A stretch of 64,000 nt of DNA from Thermohalobaculum sp039026375 (GTDB lineage: Bacteria > Pseudomonadota > Alphaproteobacteria > Rhodobacterales > Rhodobacteraceae): the NCBI GenBank assembly GCA_039026375.1, contig JBCCML010000014.1, positions 1 through 64,000 of the forward strand, read 5' to 3'. The translations under genes and the position numbers were made by a program. Under the pieces are notes generated by a model, which was not told the DNA's origin, did no database searches, and saw only the letters and a list, made by a program, of their open reading frames with translations. This document shows, piece by piece, positions 16,585 to 25,485 of this stretch (position 1 is the first letter of the stretch; every line of letters starts with the position of its first letter).

Positions 16585-17376
16585 TCAGCCCGGATACCAG
16601 GCAGGTTTGCGCTTCTCCAGAAAGCTCGCCAGCCCCTCTGCCGCTTCCGCATCGAGGCGCTTCATGCCGTGCGGCCGGGCCATCTCGGCCTTCTCTAACT
16701 CCGAATAGACCAGTCCCGAATACTTCAGCACGGCTTCCTTCGAGGCGGCGATTGCCTCCGGCGGACAATGCAGCAGCGCATCGATGATCGGCGCGGCGGT
16801 CTCCTCCAGCGCGCCCGCGGCGCAGACCTCATCGACGAGGCCGATTTCCATGGCCCGCCGGGCATCGAACCGCTCGCAGGTCAGCGCGTAGCGCCGCAAC
16901 CGCCCTGGCCCGATCCGCGACAGCAGTTGTGGCACGATCGGCAGGGCGGTCAGGCCCCAGCGCGCTTCGGTGATGGAAAACATCGCCGTATCGTCGGCCA
17001 GAACGATGTCACAGGCCGCCGCGATCCCAGTTCCACCGCCGAAGCAGCCGCCATGGATCATCGCGATCGTCGGTTTGCCCAGGCAGGTCAGCCCGTGCAC
17101 CGCGTCCGTCGTCCGCTGACTGACGGCGACATTCTCGGCCACGCTCTCGCTCTTAAGGGATTTGATCCAGGCCAGGTCGGCCCCTGCCTGGAAGTGCCGC
17201 CCCCTACCCCGGAAGACGACGACCCTAACCTCAGGTCGCGCCGCCAGCTTTCCGACGCCTGCCAGCAACGCCTCGATCATGTCGGCGTCATAGGCGTTGT
17301 TGCGCTCCGGCCGGTTCAGCGTAACCGTGGCCACACCGCGCTTGTCGGTGCGAACCTTGACCGATTTGCTCGCCAT
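16585..17376 (-). CDS. enoyl-CoA hydratase/isomerase family protein
   Basis: A 263-residue crotonase-fold enzyme that hydrates, isomerises or cleaves acyl-CoA thioesters. VTLNRPERNNAYDADM (about 16-31) is the N-terminal signature. HFQAGADLAWIK supplies the first oxyanion-hole strand, and GGCFGGGTGIAAACDIVLAD with SITEARWGL follows, including one of the two usual acidic positions (Glu in ITEARWG). The start at 17376 has GGGAGA 9 bases upstream and excludes a non-family extension. It could act on the acyl-CoA formed by the synthetase at 12436. Confidence 0.85.
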   Translation of the reverse strand: MASKSVKVRTDKRGVATVTLNRPERNNAYDADMIEALLAGVGKLAARPEVRVVVFRGRGRHFQAGADLAWIKSLKSESVAENVAVSQRTTDAVHGLTCLGKPTIAMIHGGCFGGGTGIAAACDIVLADDTAMFSITEARWGLTALPIVPQLLSRIGPGRLRRYALTCERFDARRAMEIGLVDEVCAAGALEETAAPIIDALLHCPPEAIAASKEAVLKYSGLVYSELEKAEMARPHGMKRLDAEAAEGLASFLEKRKPAWYPG

Positions 17377-17656
17377 TTCCCGAATCTCCCTAGTTGGATG
17401 TCGGGGCCAAACACGCGGCAACCTTTCCACAAGATGGAACCGAACACCCGAATTTGACCTTATTGCCCGCAGTGATAGCTCTTGCACGGACACGATAGAT
17501 TGTCCAAAACTCGTCGACGCGCCTGCGACAAGAATGCCCAGTGAGGTGGCGCGGCGACAAAAGTTCAGGGAGGCGCGGGCACGACCCGCGTGGGAACCAG
17601 GTGATCAAAGAGCTTCACGCCAACACGCGTGTCGGCGAATTCGTTAGGACTGCGCG

Positions 17657-18562
17657 ATGAGCGGTCGCGTCCTGACGGTCGACGACCTGCACGTCCACTT
17701 CCCCCTTGAATTCGGCAAGGTCGTCAAGGCCGTTCGGGGCGTCAGCTTTCACATCGATCGCGGCGAGACCCTGGCCATCGTCGGCGAGTCTGGGTCCGGC
17801 AAATCGGTCACCGCCATGTCGGTCATGCGCCTGAACGAGAATGCCCACGGCATCATTCCCCAGGGCAGCATCTCGCTGACCACCCGGGACGACAAGACGA
17901 CCGACATCACCGCCGCCAGCCTGCGCACCATGCAGAACGTGCGCGGCAGCGATGTGTCGATGATCTTCCAAGAGCCGATGACCTCGTTGAACCCGGTGCT
18001 GCGCAACGGCTTTCAGGTCACCGAGGCGATCCTGCGCCACCAGGATGTCACGGAAGAAGAAGCCAAGAAGCGTGCCCTGGACCTGTTCGATCTGGTCCGG
18101 ATCCCCGAGGGCAAGAAGCGCTTTGAGCAATACCCCCACCAGCTGTCCGGCGGCATGCGCCAGCGCGTTATGATCGCCATGGCGCTGAGCTGCCGGCCCA
18201 GCCTACTGATCGCGGACGAGCCGACCACGGCGCTGGACGTGACCATCCAGGCGCAGATCCTCGACTTGATCAAATTGTTGCAAGAAGAGATCGGCATGGC
18301 CGTGCTCTTCATCACGCACGATATGGGCGTGGTGGCCGAGGTGGCCGACCGCGTGGCCGTCATGCTCAGCGGCAAGAAGGTCGAAGAGGGCGCCGCGTCC
18401 CAGATTTTCCACGACCCACGCCACCCCTACACACAGGCCCTGCTGAACGCCGTGCCGCGTCTGGGCTCAATGAAGGGCAAGGACCTGCCGGAAAAGTTCA
18501 TGGGCGTCGAAATGAAGGGCACCTTCGCCGAGATGGCGGAAATGGAAGCACAGCAGGGATAA
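17657..18562 (+). CDS. dipeptide/oligopeptide-type ABC transporter ATPase (DppD-like)
   Basis: A 301-residue ATPase of the peptide/nickel ABC family. It has Walker A GESGSGKS (about 37-44), signature LSGGMRQRV, Walker B LLIADEPTTALD and switch His in FITHDMGVV. The C-terminal oligopeptide extension with HPYTQALLNAVPRLG is typical. It opens a five-gene importer in the unusual order ATPase, ATPase, binding protein, permease, permease. Despite the family name these importers also carry sugars, opines and other compounds, so the substrate may be the one handled by the adjacent catabolic genes. Confidence 0.9.
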   Translation: MSGRVLTVDDLHVHFPLEFGKVVKAVRGVSFHIDRGETLAIVGESGSGKSVTAMSVMRLNENAHGIIPQGSISLTTRDDKTTDITAASLRTMQNVRGSDVSMIFQEPMTSLNPVLRNGFQVTEAILRHQDVTEEEAKKRALDLFDLVRIPEGKKRFEQYPHQLSGGMRQRVMIAMALSCRPSLLIADEPTTALDVTIQAQILDLIKLLQEEIGMAVLFITHDMGVVAEVADRVAVMLSGKKVEEGAASQIFHDPRHPYTQALLNAVPRLGSMKGKDLPEKFMGVEMKGTFAEMAEMEAQQG

Positions 18563-18568
18563 CGACAG

Positions 18569-19507
18569 ATGGCCTTGGACACATCCTCGGGCGGCCCCCT
18601 GCTGAAGGTCGAAGGGCTGACGACGTACTTCGATATTACGGGCGGCGTCCTGGGCGGGACGACCGCACGCGTGCACGCCGTCGAAGACATCTCGTTCGAA
18701 ATCCAGGCGGGCGAGACCCTGGCCATGGTGGGCGAATCCGGTTGCGGAAAGTCGACGACCGGCAGGACGCTGATCGGCCTGGAGAAGGCGACCGCCGGAC
18801 GTGTGATGTTCGACGGTGTGGATCTGACCAAGATGTCACGGTCACAGCGCCGGGCCTCAATCACGCAAATGCAGATGATCTTCCAGGATCCCTATTCGTC
18901 GCTGAACCCACGCATGACGGTGGGGGATTCGATCTCTGAACCCATGCTGGTGCACGGCGTTCTTCCCAAGGCCGAGGTCAAGGATACGGTGATCGGCCTG
19001 TTGCAAAAGGTGGGCCTGCAGCCCGCACACTTTGACCGCTACCCGCACGAGTTTTCTGGCGGCCAGCGCCAGCGCATCTGCATCGCCCGGGCCCTGGGGC
19101 TGCGGCCGCGGATGATCATTGCGGATGAGGCCGTGTCGGCCCTGGACGTGACCATTCAGGCGCAGGTGATCAACCTGTTCATGGAATTGCAGGAAGAGCT
19201 GGGCCTGGGTCTTCTGTTCATCAGCCACGACATGGCCGTGGTGGAACGCATCGCCCACCGGGTTGCGGTGATGTACTTGGGCCGGATCGTCGAGATTGGG
19301 CCTCGGGCCGAGATCTTCGACAATCCCCAGCATTCCTACACGCAAAAGCTGCTGCGCGCGGTGCCCATCGCGGACCCGAACGCAGACCGGCCGAAACGCA
19401 CGCTGATGGTGGATGAAATCCCGTCGGCCGTGCGGCCGCTCAGCTATCGGCCCGAAGTGCTGTCCTATCGCGATCTGGGCAACGGCCACTTTGTGGCCGA
19501 AGAGTAA
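18569..19507 (+). CDS. dipeptide/oligopeptide-type ABC transporter ATPase (DppF-like)
   Basis: A 312-residue second ATPase of the same importer, 6 bases after the first. Walker A is GESGCGKS (about 53-60), the Q-loop MIFQDPYSSLNPRM, signature FSGGQRQRI, and Walker B MIIADEAVSALD, where Ala-Val replaces the usual Pro-Thr after DE. ISHDMAVVERIA supplies the switch His. HSYTQKLLRAVPIADP is the usual C-terminal motif. Confidence 0.9.
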   Translation: MALDTSSGGPLLKVEGLTTYFDITGGVLGGTTARVHAVEDISFEIQAGETLAMVGESGCGKSTTGRTLIGLEKATAGRVMFDGVDLTKMSRSQRRASITQMQMIFQDPYSSLNPRMTVGDSISEPMLVHGVLPKAEVKDTVIGLLQKVGLQPAHFDRYPHEFSGGQRQRICIARALGLRPRMIIADEAVSALDVTIQAQVINLFMELQEELGLGLLFISHDMAVVERIAHRVAVMYLGRIVEIGPRAEIFDNPQHSYTQKLLRAVPIADPNADRPKRTLMVDEIPSAVRPLSYRPEVLSYRDLGNGHFVAEE

Positions 19508-19524
19508 CGCGAAAGCCAAGAACA

Positions 19525-19577
19525 CCTCGGCCTTAACCGAGGGAAAGCGTTTTTCGGGGGCGCGCTTAAGTCCCCCG
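19525..19577 (+). terminator. two intercistronic hairpins before the binding-protein gene
   Basis: CCTCGG (19525-19530) pairs with CCGAGG (19537-19542) and is followed by GGAAAGCGTTTTT, a terminator-like arrangement. CGGGGG (19555-19560) pairs with CCCCCG (19572-19577). They could terminate part of the ATPase transcript and give the binding-protein mRNA a protected 5' end. Confidence 0.45.
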
Positions 19578-19610
19578 GTTGAACCGGTGAGCTACCTTGG
19601 GAGGTACCTA

Positions 19611-21209
19611 ATGCGCACCAAATTCTGGAAAGCCGCGATTGGCGCGACGGCTCTGGCCGCATTCGCCACGGGCGCGGTGGCGGACTCGCCAAAGCAAGGC
19701 GGCACGCTGAACTTCGTCGTCGGGTCGAAGATCCCGTCCTACGACGCGCACGTGGAAACGACGTTCGGCATGATCCACCCGATCGCGCCGTTCTATTCGC
19801 TGTTGATCCGTGTGAACCCGGACGATCCGTCGTCCAACGACTTCCAGTGCGACGTTTGCGAAAGCTTCGAAGCATCGGCTGACGGTCTGACCTACACCTA
19901 CAAGATCCGTCAGGGCATCACCTTTCACAACGGTGAGCCGCTGACCGCACACGACGTGCACGCGACCTACGAGAAGATCGTCAACCCGCCGGAAGGCGTC
20001 GCCTCGTCGCGCAAGGCGTTCTACCAGATGGTGGGCAGCCACCGTGTGGTCGACGACTTCACCTACGAGATGACGTTGGCGTATCCGTCGGGTGCCTATC
20101 TGCCCGCAATGGCGTCGCCGTTCAACTTCATCTACTCGGATGAGGACCTGACCGCGAACGGCCTGAACTGGCACAAGACGAACATCAACGGCACAGGCCC
20201 GTTCAAGTTTGTCGAGCACCAGCCGGGCGCGTTTGTCTCGGGTGTGAAGTACGAAAACTACCACCACGACGGACGTCCGTACCTGGACGGCTTCAAGGCC
20301 ATCTCGGCACCGAAGCTGTCGGCCCGTGTTCAGGCCATCGAGGGCAACCGCGCTGGCATCGAGTTCCGTGGCTTCCCGCCGAAGCAGCGTGACGCGCTGG
20401 TCTCGGCTCTGGGTGAAGACATCGTCGTTCAGGAGAGCGACTGGAACTGCGTGCTGCTGGTGACACCCAACCACAAGTCCGAACCGTTCGATGACCCGCG
20501 TGTGCGCAAGGCGTTGACGCTGGCAATCGACCGGTGGGGCGGCTCGAAGTATCTGAGCCAGATCGCGATCGTGAAGACGGTCGGCGGGATCGTGTTCCCG
20601 AACCACCCGCTGGCAGCCTCGGCTGAGGAACTGGAAGCGATGTCTGGTTATGGCCGCGACATGGACGCCAACCGTGCCGAAGCCCGTCGCCTGCTGGAAG
20701 AAGCCGGGATCGATCTGTCGAAGACCTACAACTTCAACAACCGTGGCGTCGACCAGCCCTACAAGGTCGTCGGCACCTGGCTGATCGACCAGTGGTCGAA
20801 AGTCGGTCTGAAGTTCGAGCAGCAGGTCAACCCGTCGCCGGTCTTCTACGACATCCTGCGTAAGCAATACACGTTCGATGTCTCGATCGACTTCAACTGC
20901 CAGTCGGTGATCAACCCGATCGCTGATGTGTCGAAGTTCGTGCCCTCGGCTGGGAACAACTACACCCAGAACGAAGACCCGCAGCTCGAAGCGCTGTACG
21001 ACACGCTGGCCCGTGCGGCCACGTTCGAAGAGCAGTACGCGGCAATGCGTGCCTTCGAGCAGGCTGTCCTCAGCGACAAGGCCACCCAGGCCATCACGCT
21101 GTGGTGGTACAAGATCAACCCGCACCGTTCCTACGTTAAGGGCTGGAAGATCGCGCCAAGCCACTACCTGGGCCAGCAGCTGGACCAGATCTGGCTGGAC
21201 GAAGGCTGA
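19611..21209 (+). CDS. ABC transporter substrate-binding protein, family 5
   Basis: A 532-residue periplasmic solute-binding protein of the DppA/OppA family. It has a Sec signal peptide (about 1-25, ending GAVA|D), then GGTLNFVVGSKIPSYDAHVE. The conserved YTYKIRQGITFHNGEPLTAHDVHATYEKI (about 94-122) is the family signature. The ATG at 19611 follows GGGAGGTACCT. The C-terminal WWYKINPHRSYVKGWKIAPSHY also fits. It lies between ATPase and permease genes with GC-rich hairpins on both sides, suggesting separate control of its abundance. Confidence 0.9.
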   Translation: MRTKFWKAAIGATALAAFATGAVADSPKQGGTLNFVVGSKIPSYDAHVETTFGMIHPIAPFYSLLIRVNPDDPSSNDFQCDVCESFEASADGLTYTYKIRQGITFHNGEPLTAHDVHATYEKIVNPPEGVASSRKAFYQMVGSHRVVDDFTYEMTLAYPSGAYLPAMASPFNFIYSDEDLTANGLNWHKTNINGTGPFKFVEHQPGAFVSGVKYENYHHDGRPYLDGFKAISAPKLSARVQAIEGNRAGIEFRGFPPKQRDALVSALGEDIVVQESDWNCVLLVTPNHKSEPFDDPRVRKALTLAIDRWGGSKYLSQIAIVKTVGGIVFPNHPLAASAEELEAMSGYGRDMDANRAEARRLLEEAGIDLSKTYNFNNRGVDQPYKVVGTWLIDQWSKVGLKFEQQVNPSPVFYDILRKQYTFDVSIDFNCQSVINPIADVSKFVPSAGNNYTQNEDPQLEALYDTLARAATFEEQYAAMRAFEQAVLSDKATQAITLWWYKINPHRSYVKGWKIAPSHYLGQQLDQIWLDEG

Positions 21210-21220
21210 TCGCCTAAGGG

Positions 21221-21245
21221 CGGGGCGCGTAACCCACGCGCCCCG
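21221..21245 (+). terminator. hairpin between binding-protein and permease genes
   Basis: Perfect 9-bp arms CGGGGCGCG (21221-21229) and CGCGCCCCG (21237-21245) with a 7-base loop, starting 11 bases after the stop codon. There is no T-run, so it more likely stabilises the upstream mRNA than ends transcription. Confidence 0.6.
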
Positions 21246-21322
21246 ACGCACCAACGCCGGCTGGCCCACGGGCCGCCGGCCTCCTTTTCCGACAAAGACG
21301 CGACAGGGGCACAGGCCGAGTC

Positions 21323-22294
21323 ATGTGGAAATACGTAGTTAAACGACTGGTTCTGATGGTTCCGACAGTGATCGGCGCGGCCTTCGTGATCTTCTTTCTG
21401 CTGCGCGCCCTGCCCGGTGACGTCTGCGAGCTGAAGCTGGGCGGCGAAGGCGCCTATTACGACGAAGAACAAATCAACATCTGCCGCGAGAACCTGGGCC
21501 TCAACGACCCGCTTTACGTCCAATTCGGCTATTTCGTCGGCGGACTGGCCACCTTTGATCTGGGCACCTCCATGTGGACGGGCCGCCCGGTGCTGGACGA
21601 GATGTCGACCCGGTTCGAGCTGTCGCTGCAGGTCGCGATCATGGCGACCCTTGTGTCGATCATCATCGCGATTCCCTTGGGCACGCTCAGTGCCGTCTAT
21701 CAGAACACCTGGATCGACTACATCGTCCGAACCATCTCCATTGCGGGGATAGCCGTGCCCAGCTTCTGGCTGGGCATCCTGATCATCCTTGGCATCCTCA
21801 GTGTGTCGGACATGTTGTTCGGGCAGCGATGGATACCTCCCTTGGATTACCGACCATTGTGGGAGGACCCGATATACAACCTCTCCGCGCTGATATGGCC
21901 TGCGTTAGCCACGGGCTATCGCTACTCGGCCGTGGCGACGCGTATGACCCGCTCATCGTTGTTGGAGGTCTTGCGCGAAGACTATGTCCGCACCGCACGT
22001 GCCAAGGGCGTTGTCGAGAAGGTCATCGTCAACCGCCACGCGCTGAAAAACGCGATGCTGCCGGTCGTCACCGTGATCGGGATCGAGTTCGCCTTCCTGA
22101 TGGGGGGGCTGGTCGTGACCGAACAGGTGTTCAACCTGAACGGGCTCGGGCGACTACTCGTCGATAGCGTGACCCAGAACGACTACTCGATGACCCAAGG
22201 TATCGTCATGACGATCGTGCTGGTCTTCGTGGTCACCAATTTCGTCATCGACATGATCTACGCGTGGCTGGATCCGCGCATCCGCTACAGCTAA
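21323..22294 (+). CDS. dipeptide-type ABC transporter permease (DppB-like)
   Basis: A 323-residue inner-membrane permease with about six helices. It begins MWKYVVKRLVLMVPTVIG, the usual DppB N-terminus, and has the coupling loop EVLREDYVRTARAKGVVEKVIVNRHALKNAMLPVVT (the E-A-A-type motif region) near 219-254. Its length is normal. It pairs with the permease that starts 12 bases downstream. Confidence 0.9.
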   Translation: MWKYVVKRLVLMVPTVIGAAFVIFFLLRALPGDVCELKLGGEGAYYDEEQINICRENLGLNDPLYVQFGYFVGGLATFDLGTSMWTGRPVLDEMSTRFELSLQVAIMATLVSIIIAIPLGTLSAVYQNTWIDYIVRTISIAGIAVPSFWLGILIILGILSVSDMLFGQRWIPPLDYRPLWEDPIYNLSALIWPALATGYRYSAVATRMTRSSLLEVLREDYVRTARAKGVVEKVIVNRHALKNAMLPVVTVIGIEFAFLMGGLVVTEQVFNLNGLGRLLVDSVTQNDYSMTQGIVMTIVLVFVVTNFVIDMIYAWLDPRIRYS

Positions 22295-22306
22295 GGGAGG
22301 CGAGAG

Positions 22307-23275
22307 ATGGCTAACACCACCGACGCCAAAAATCCGGCCCTGGACGACGACGATGTCCTGCCGCCGCCACCGACCATCTGGAAGCGGATGTGGAGCTTTG
22401 CCAAGAAGCAGCCGCTAGGCACTGGCGGGCTACTGCTGGTCGTTTCATTTGGTCTTATGGCGGTCTTCGCCGATCTGGTGACCGTGCACGATCCGCGCTC
22501 GGGCGAGTTCTTTGACCAGTTCACCGCGCCGCTCAGCGTCAGCGAGATGAGCGGCACCTACTACATCCTGGGCACCGACGAATTTGGCCGCGACGTGTAT
22601 GCGCGGATCATCTACGGGGCGCGCACCGCGCTGATCGTTGGGATCGTCTGCGCCTTTGTGGGGTCGACCATTGGCCTGGTGCTGGGCGTTGCTTCGGCCT
22701 ATTTCGGCGGCTGGACGGATACGATCTTCCAGCGTCTGATGGACATCCTGATGGCCTTCCCGCTGATTATCCTGGCGCTGACCATCGTGATCGCCTCTCG
22801 AGCTTTCATGCAGATACTCGAGGTCGAGAACCCATCCGCCTATTCCATCTACTTCGTGATCATCGCGATCACGATCCCGTTCATCCCTAAATGCGCGCGG
22901 GTCGTGCGCTCATCGGCCCTGTCGATCCGCGAGATCCCGTTCATCGACGCGGCGCGGGCGAACGGCTTCAGCCACACGCGCATCATCATGCGCCACATGG
23001 TGCCGAACGTGATGGCGCCCTTCCTGATCATGGTCACCGCATTTGTCGGCCAGGCCATCCTGCTGGAGGCATCGCTTTCCTATCTGGGCCTGGGCGTGCA
23101 GGAGCCGACGCCCGCCTGGGGGCTAATGCTGCGCTCGGCGCAGGAGTTCATGCGCGACGAGCCCTACCTGGCCATCCTGCCAGGTCTGGCAATCACGCTG
23201 GCGGTGTTCGGGTTCAACCTGTTCGGCGACGCTGTTCGCGACGCGCTGGATCCCAGGTTGCGCTCGCAAAGCTGA
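22307..23275 (+). CDS. dipeptide-type ABC transporter permease (DppC-like)
   Basis: A 322-residue inner-membrane permease. The N-terminus is cytoplasmic with DDDDVLPPPPTIWKRMW. The family hallmark ILGTDEFGRDVYARIIYGARTAL lies near 83-106, and the coupling loop IREIPFIDAARANGFSHTRIIMRHMVPNV near 209-237. A GGGAGG ribosome site precedes the ATG at 22307. It is the last gene of the importer and is followed by a good terminator. Confidence 0.9.
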   Translation: MANTTDAKNPALDDDDVLPPPPTIWKRMWSFAKKQPLGTGGLLLVVSFGLMAVFADLVTVHDPRSGEFFDQFTAPLSVSEMSGTYYILGTDEFGRDVYARIIYGARTALIVGIVCAFVGSTIGLVLGVASAYFGGWTDTIFQRLMDILMAFPLIILALTIVIASRAFMQILEVENPSAYSIYFVIIAITIPFIPKCARVVRSSALSIREIPFIDAARANGFSHTRIIMRHMVPNVMAPFLIMVTAFVGQAILLEASLSYLGLGVQEPTPAWGLMLRSAQEFMRDEPYLAILPGLAITLAVFGFNLFGDAVRDALDPRLRSQS

Positions 23276-23316
23276 TGGGCCTGCGGGCCTTTTGTCCGGA
23301 GATTGGGCATGGGAAG

Positions 23317-23340
23317 GGGCGGTCTGCGGGCCGCCCTTTT
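23317..23340 (+). terminator. Rho-independent terminator of the importer operon
   Basis: GGGCGG (23317-23322) and CCGCCC (23331-23336) are followed directly by TTTT (23337-23340), 41 bases past the last permease gene. A smaller GGCC/GGCC hairpin followed by TTTT lies just before it at about 23278-23293. Confidence 0.75.
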
Positions 23341-23363
23341 CCGTTGAGAAGGGGGCTTGGGGC

Positions 23364-23531
23364 TCAGCCCAGTACGATCGCCAGATACGTGCCCGCGACC
23401 ATCAGCTTCGACCAAATAATCAGGTTGAAGAACATCCGCAGCAGGAACTTCGAGTCGCTTTCCTCGCGCAGGCCGCACAGCTGGCACAGCGTCTCGCCCG
23501 GCCAGAGGATTGCATTACCAAGACGTACCAT
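23364..23531 (-). CDS. small membrane protein with CxxC, 55 residues
   Basis: Short minus-strand gene with a strong GGTGGAGG ribosome site before the ATG at 23531 and a TGA at 23364. The product begins MVRLGNAILWPGETLCQLCG, so it has a Cys-x2-Cys pair at 16-19, an acidic/basic stretch LREESDSKF, and a hydrophobic helix (about 33-54) ending AIVLG. A single-pass membrane protein with a possible metal- or redox-active CxxC is suggested. I do not know a named family. It lies downstream of the TauD-like gene, on the same strand, 114 bases away. Confidence 0.65.
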   Translation of the reverse strand: MVRLGNAILWPGETLCQLCGLREESDSKFLLRMFFNLIIWSKLMVAGTYLAIVLG

Positions 23532-23645
23532 CACCGCCTCCACCTCTTGCTTGGATGAAAGCTAACACCTGCGCGCAATGTGCGGTAGGCTCGCAGACGG
23601 CAACCCGCCTTGTCCGGAATGCATGACCCCGGGGGCATTTACCGC

Positions 23646-24533
23646 TCACGCCGCCTTGTGGACCATCGCCGGATCATCGTCCTCGACCGTTGCCCGGCGC
23701 ATGTCGCGCCGATAGTTCGCCTCGTCATAGGGCCGGCCACGGTGCAATGTGCAGCGGTTGTCCCAGATCACGCAATCACCGACCTCCCAGGTATGGGTAT
23801 GGACGAACTCCCGCTGCGTTGCGTGCTCCATCAACTCACGCAGCAGCATCTTCCCGTCCGGCACCTCCATGCCCAGGATGTGGCTGGCATGGCTGGCCAG
23901 ATACAGGGTCTTACGCCCTGTCGGCGGATGCACTCGCACCACCGGGCGATGCACCGGCGGCAGCGACGCCCGCTCATCGTCCGAGAAATCCGTGAAGCCC
24001 AGTTTCGCCCGGGAGCAAAAGATCGAATGCTCAGCCACCAGGCCGTCGACCCGCTCCTTCATCCGCTGCGGCAGTGCGTCGTAAGCGGCGCGCATATCCG
24101 CAAATTGCGTCTCGCCGCCCTCTGGCGTGACCGAATGGGCATGCAGGGCCGAGTACTTGGCCGGGATCGCCTTGAACGAGCTATCCGTGTGCCAAAGCTG
24201 ATTGCCCAGCGCGAACATCCGCCGCCTGTCCTGCTGGCCCAGGACAGCGCCCTTCTCGTCCAGGTTCGAGATGTCGGCGAGTTCGGTCACCGTGCGCCGG
24301 GCAATCCCGGTCTGGATGACGCCCACATTCTTGCCCTCACCCTCCAAGCGGCCGAACTGCCGGGCCCAGGCGACCTGGCGCTCCTGGCTCATCGGCGCTC
24401 CGTGGAAGACCAAAACCCCATAGCGGTCCAGCGCAGCCTGCAGTGCCGGATACGCCGCGTCGGCCGCCGGGTCGGACAGCTCCAGTCCGCGAACATCGCC
24501 GACGAACAGGGAATGCGATTGGGTGATCTCCAT
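23646..24533 (-). CDS. TauD/TfdA-family Fe(II)/2-oxoglutarate dioxygenase
   Basis: A 295-residue non-haem iron dioxygenase that hydroxylates a small acid using 2-oxoglutarate and O2. The iron triad is His and Asp in LWHTDSSFK (about 112-120) and the distal His in NRCTLHRGRPYDE (about 261-273). RRDMRRATV just after supplies the Arg that binds 2-oxoglutarate. The start at 24533 has AAGGAGG upstream. Taurine and 2,4-D are only family archetypes; the real substrate is unknown. A pair of direct repeats lies immediately upstream. Confidence 0.85.
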   Translation of the reverse strand: MEITQSHSLFVGDVRGLELSDPAADAAYPALQAALDRYGVLVFHGAPMSQERQVAWARQFGRLEGEGKNVGVIQTGIARRTVTELADISNLDEKGAVLGQQDRRRMFALGNQLWHTDSSFKAIPAKYSALHAHSVTPEGGETQFADMRAAYDALPQRMKERVDGLVAEHSIFCSRAKLGFTDFSDDERASLPPVHRPVVRVHPPTGRKTLYLASHASHILGMEVPDGKMLLRELMEHATQREFVHTHTWEVGDCVIWDNRCTLHRGRPYDEANYRRDMRRATVEDDDPAMVHKAA

Positions 24534-24558
24534 GGGAACCTCCTTGCTTTCATGGGCC

Positions 24559-24612
24559 CAGTTGTCTCCAGGGGCCCAACCGTTTGCCCGCGCGCAATTG
24601 TTTCCAGGGCCC
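24559..24612. repeat. direct-repeat pair upstream of the TauD-like gene
   Basis: Two similar 18-19-base elements: CAGTTGTCTCCAGGGGCCC at 24559-24577 and CAATTGTTTCCAGGGCCC at 24595-24612, offset by about 36 bases. The first also forms TGGGCCC/GGGCCCA arms (24553-24559 and 24572-24578). Their position between the SDR stop and the TauD-like start suggests regulator binding sites. Confidence 0.5.
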
Positions 24613-24626
24613 TGTTGGCGCCGGGC

Positions 24627-25451
24627 CTAATCGATCAGCTTCGACCAGGTGCCGCCGCCCGTCTGCGTCTCGGAAAAACGGCGCCCCCAGATCAAGCCGC
24701 CGTCAATCACGATGTCTTCGCCGTTCACGAAACCGGCCTCGTCACTGCCCAGATAGACTGCGCAATTGGCAATATCGTCGGTGATGCCCGCGCGCGGGAT
24801 GGCCTGCATGTCGGGCAGCGCTTCCTTGATCTTCTCGACCATCGTCTCGGCCTTGTCGGGATCCAGCCCCATCGCTTTTGCAAAGATCCCTGTGGCGATC
24901 ACCCCGGGCGAGATCGCGTTCACCCGCACGCCGTCCTCGCCCAGCTCCATCGCCGCCAGGCGGGTCATGTGGATCACTGCTGCTTTGGCGATGCCGTAGA
25001 AGATTGACCCAGAATAGCCGGACCTGTGTCCGGCGACCGAGCCGACATTGATCACAGCACCCTTGCCGGCTGCCCGCATCGCGGGAGCCGCATATTTCAT
25101 GTGCGCCAGCGCGCCCCGGACATGGACCTGAACGGTCTGATCGAAAGAGATCAGGTCCAGGTCCTCCATCCGCCCGCGCGACGCGGCGGGTGCACCGGCA
25201 TTGTTCATCAGCACATCCAGGCGGCCATGGGCGTCCAGCACCGCTTTGACGACGCGCTCTGCGTCGGCTTCTGACCCTGCATCCGCCTCCATGAAGGTGC
25301 CGCCGGTCGCCGCGGCGACCTCCTGGCCCAACGCTTGGCGCCGTCCGGTGAAGACGACCTCGGCCCCCTCCTCGCGGTAGCGCTCGATCACCCGGCGGCC
25401 AATGCCGGACGTGCCGCCGGTGATAAGCGCCACTTTCCCTTCTAGCCTCAT
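24627..25451 (-). CDS. short-chain dehydrogenase/reductase
   Basis: A 274-residue classical SDR. The nucleotide motif is ALITGGTSGIGRRV (about 9-22; TG-x3-G-x-G). NNAGAP lies near 86-91. The catalytic Ser and Tyr-x3-Lys are in INVGSVAGHRSGYSGSIFYGIAKAAV (about 135-160). Start 25451 is set by GGAGGGG. The TTG codon that contains this ribosome site keeps the frame open upstream but is not a sensible start. It oxidises or reduces an unknown alcohol/ketone and is upstream of the TauD-like gene on the same strand. Confidence 0.85.
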   Translation of the reverse strand: MRLEGKVALITGGTSGIGRRVIERYREEGAEVVFTGRRQALGQEVAAATGGTFMEADAGSEADAERVVKAVLDAHGRLDVLMNNAGAPAASRGRMEDLDLISFDQTVQVHVRGALAHMKYAAPAMRAAGKGAVINVGSVAGHRSGYSGSIFYGIAKAAVIHMTRLAAMELGEDGVRVNAISPGVIATGIFAKAMGLDPDKAETMVEKIKEALPDMQAIPRAGITDDIANCAVYLGSDEAGFVNGEDIVIDGGLIWGRRFSETQTGGGTWSKLID

Positions 25452-25485
25452 GTTCCCCTCCAATTGCGGTCACGTGCGATGGTGC

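Noticed and set aside
19608..21269. Minus-strand open frame of 553 codons opposite the binding protein
   Set aside because: Shadow of a clear solute-binding protein.
23610..25007. Long plus-strand open frame of 465 codons opposite the TauD-like and SDR genes
   Set aside because: Antisense shadow of two clear family genes; low-complexity Arg/Gln/His-rich composition typical of GC-rich shadow frames.
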